From a virus, in IMG/VR virus record IMGVR_UViG_3300042332_000866, positions 1-64,000 of that record: a DNA stretch of 64,000 bases; one strand, 5' to 3'. This document shows, piece by piece, positions 63,582 through 64,000 of the stretch; positions within the stretch are counted from its first letter, which is position 1, and the number at the start of each line of letters is the position of its first letter. The notes beneath the pieces were generated by a model that worked only from the letters and a program-made list of their open reading frames with translations, did not search any database and was not told where the DNA came from. The translations under genes were made by a program, and so were the position numbers.

Positions 63582-64000
63582 ATGCCCACTTCTCCGCTCG
63601 TAGCCGACGCCAACCAAGTCGCAATATCCATACCTCCTGTCGTCTCACCTGACGACAACGAGATTGTGAAACGTCGGTTGAAGAGCGCGTCCGACCTATC
63701 TAATCTCTATCAAAGCCTCTTCAACGAGGACTTGGAATCGAGCCGCAAGCGTTCAATGGTGGACGCAGCGATTGGTGGAGAAGCTCCCTACGATCCACGG
63801 AAAGAACGAAAACTAGGCACTCTGGGCCGTTCAAATATCAACTTTGGCATCCTGCTTCAAAATGTTGAGGAGGCCCAAATGCCTTTTTTCAGGCTCCTTG
63901 AGAGTCTTGATACCCTCTGCACGATGCCGTTGAAGTCTGACTTCGCGGATGAAGAGACACGGCAGATGTGGGAGCCAGCTATTGCTGAAGAGTTCTCCAA
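63582..64000 (+). CDS. Portal protein, N-terminal part (cut by window end)
   Basis: The ATG at 63582 opens a frame that runs to the window end (139 residues and beyond). It reads DNEIVKRRLKSASDLSNLYQ, then NEDLESSRKRSMVDAAIGGE and GTLGRSNINFGILLQNVEEA followed by QMPFFRLLES, the N-terminal pattern of large phage portal proteins (a helical wing start with a conserved NINFG turn). The portal ring is the DNA entry gate to which terminase docks. The C-terminus is probably the fragment at the left end of the window. Confidence 0.8.
   Translation, partial: MPTSPLVADANQVAISIPPVVSPDDNEIVKRRLKSASDLSNLYQSLFNEDLESSRKRSMVDAAIGGEAPYDPRKERKLGTLGRSNINFGILLQNVEEAQMPFFRLLESLDTLCTMPLKSDFADEETRQMWEPAIAEEFS

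Noticed and set aside
1-64000. Integrase, excisionase, transposase, CRISPR array, rRNA
   Set aside because: None seen; no Tyr/Ser recombinase motif, no regularly spaced direct repeats of CRISPR type. The repeats at 54-57 kb have variable 200-800 base spacing and contain genes.

Overview
The window is most of the genome of a tailed double-stranded DNA bacteriophage. It encodes a portal (split across the two window ends), scaffold, major capsid protein, large terminase, family A DNA polymerase, primase-helicase, tail fibres, a lysis cassette and a 2786-residue virion protein. No integrase, CRISPR array, rRNA or insertion sequence was seen. The portal N-terminus runs off the right end and a portal-like C-terminus enters at the left end, so the parent molecule is probably circular or circularly permuted and only a little longer than 64 kb. 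Host clues are indirect. The fibres carry delta-60 and choice-of-anchor-D modules, common in Verrucomicrobiota and some other phyla. Promoters look sigma70-like (TTGACA, 17 bases, TAnnnT), which argues against Bacteroidota. Many starts lack a Shine-Dalgarno sequence and several lie directly under a -10 box, suggesting leaderless mRNAs. A Verrucomicrobiota host is my best inference, not a demonstrated fact.

Layout: two arms diverge from an AT-rich, repeat-rich region at 59.15-59.87 kb. The plus arm runs through 59.9-64 kb (a ribbon-helix-helix-like protein, a helix-turn-helix or small-terminase-like protein, an HNH endonuclease, small packaging-region genes, portal), continues at 1 through scaffold, a tRNA island, capsid, fibre modules, holins/spanins/lysis enzyme, two giant fibre proteins flanking a methyltransferase and a glycosyltransferase, tail proteins and the giant virion protein, and ends at 29.9 kb. 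The minus arm runs from 59.1 down to 29.9 kb: about 26 small accessory genes (50-59 kb), then the replication and recombination block (primase-helicase, RecB-like nuclease, DUF2815 ssDNA-binding protein, DNA polymerase, exonuclease, VRR-NUC nuclease, SNF2 helicase), HNH genes, large terminase, and a methyltransferase, glycosyltransferase and MazG module.

The most unusual observations are: (1) a shared C-terminal tripeptide, Asp/Glu-Phe-Cys, at the end of nine otherwise unrelated replication, nuclease and regulator proteins and of no virion protein; (2) an ancestral fibre gene apparently split inside one delta-60 repeat by a mucin-like poly-Thr tail plus methyltransferase and glycosyltransferase genes, suggesting fibre glycosylation; (3) a candidate circularly permuted tRNA gene upstream of a normal tRNA-Pro, and a second odd tRNA-like structure on the other strand; (4) small-gene cassettes separated by seven copies of a conserved intergenic hairpin element; (5) a family of promoters placed so close to start codons that transcripts should be leaderless.
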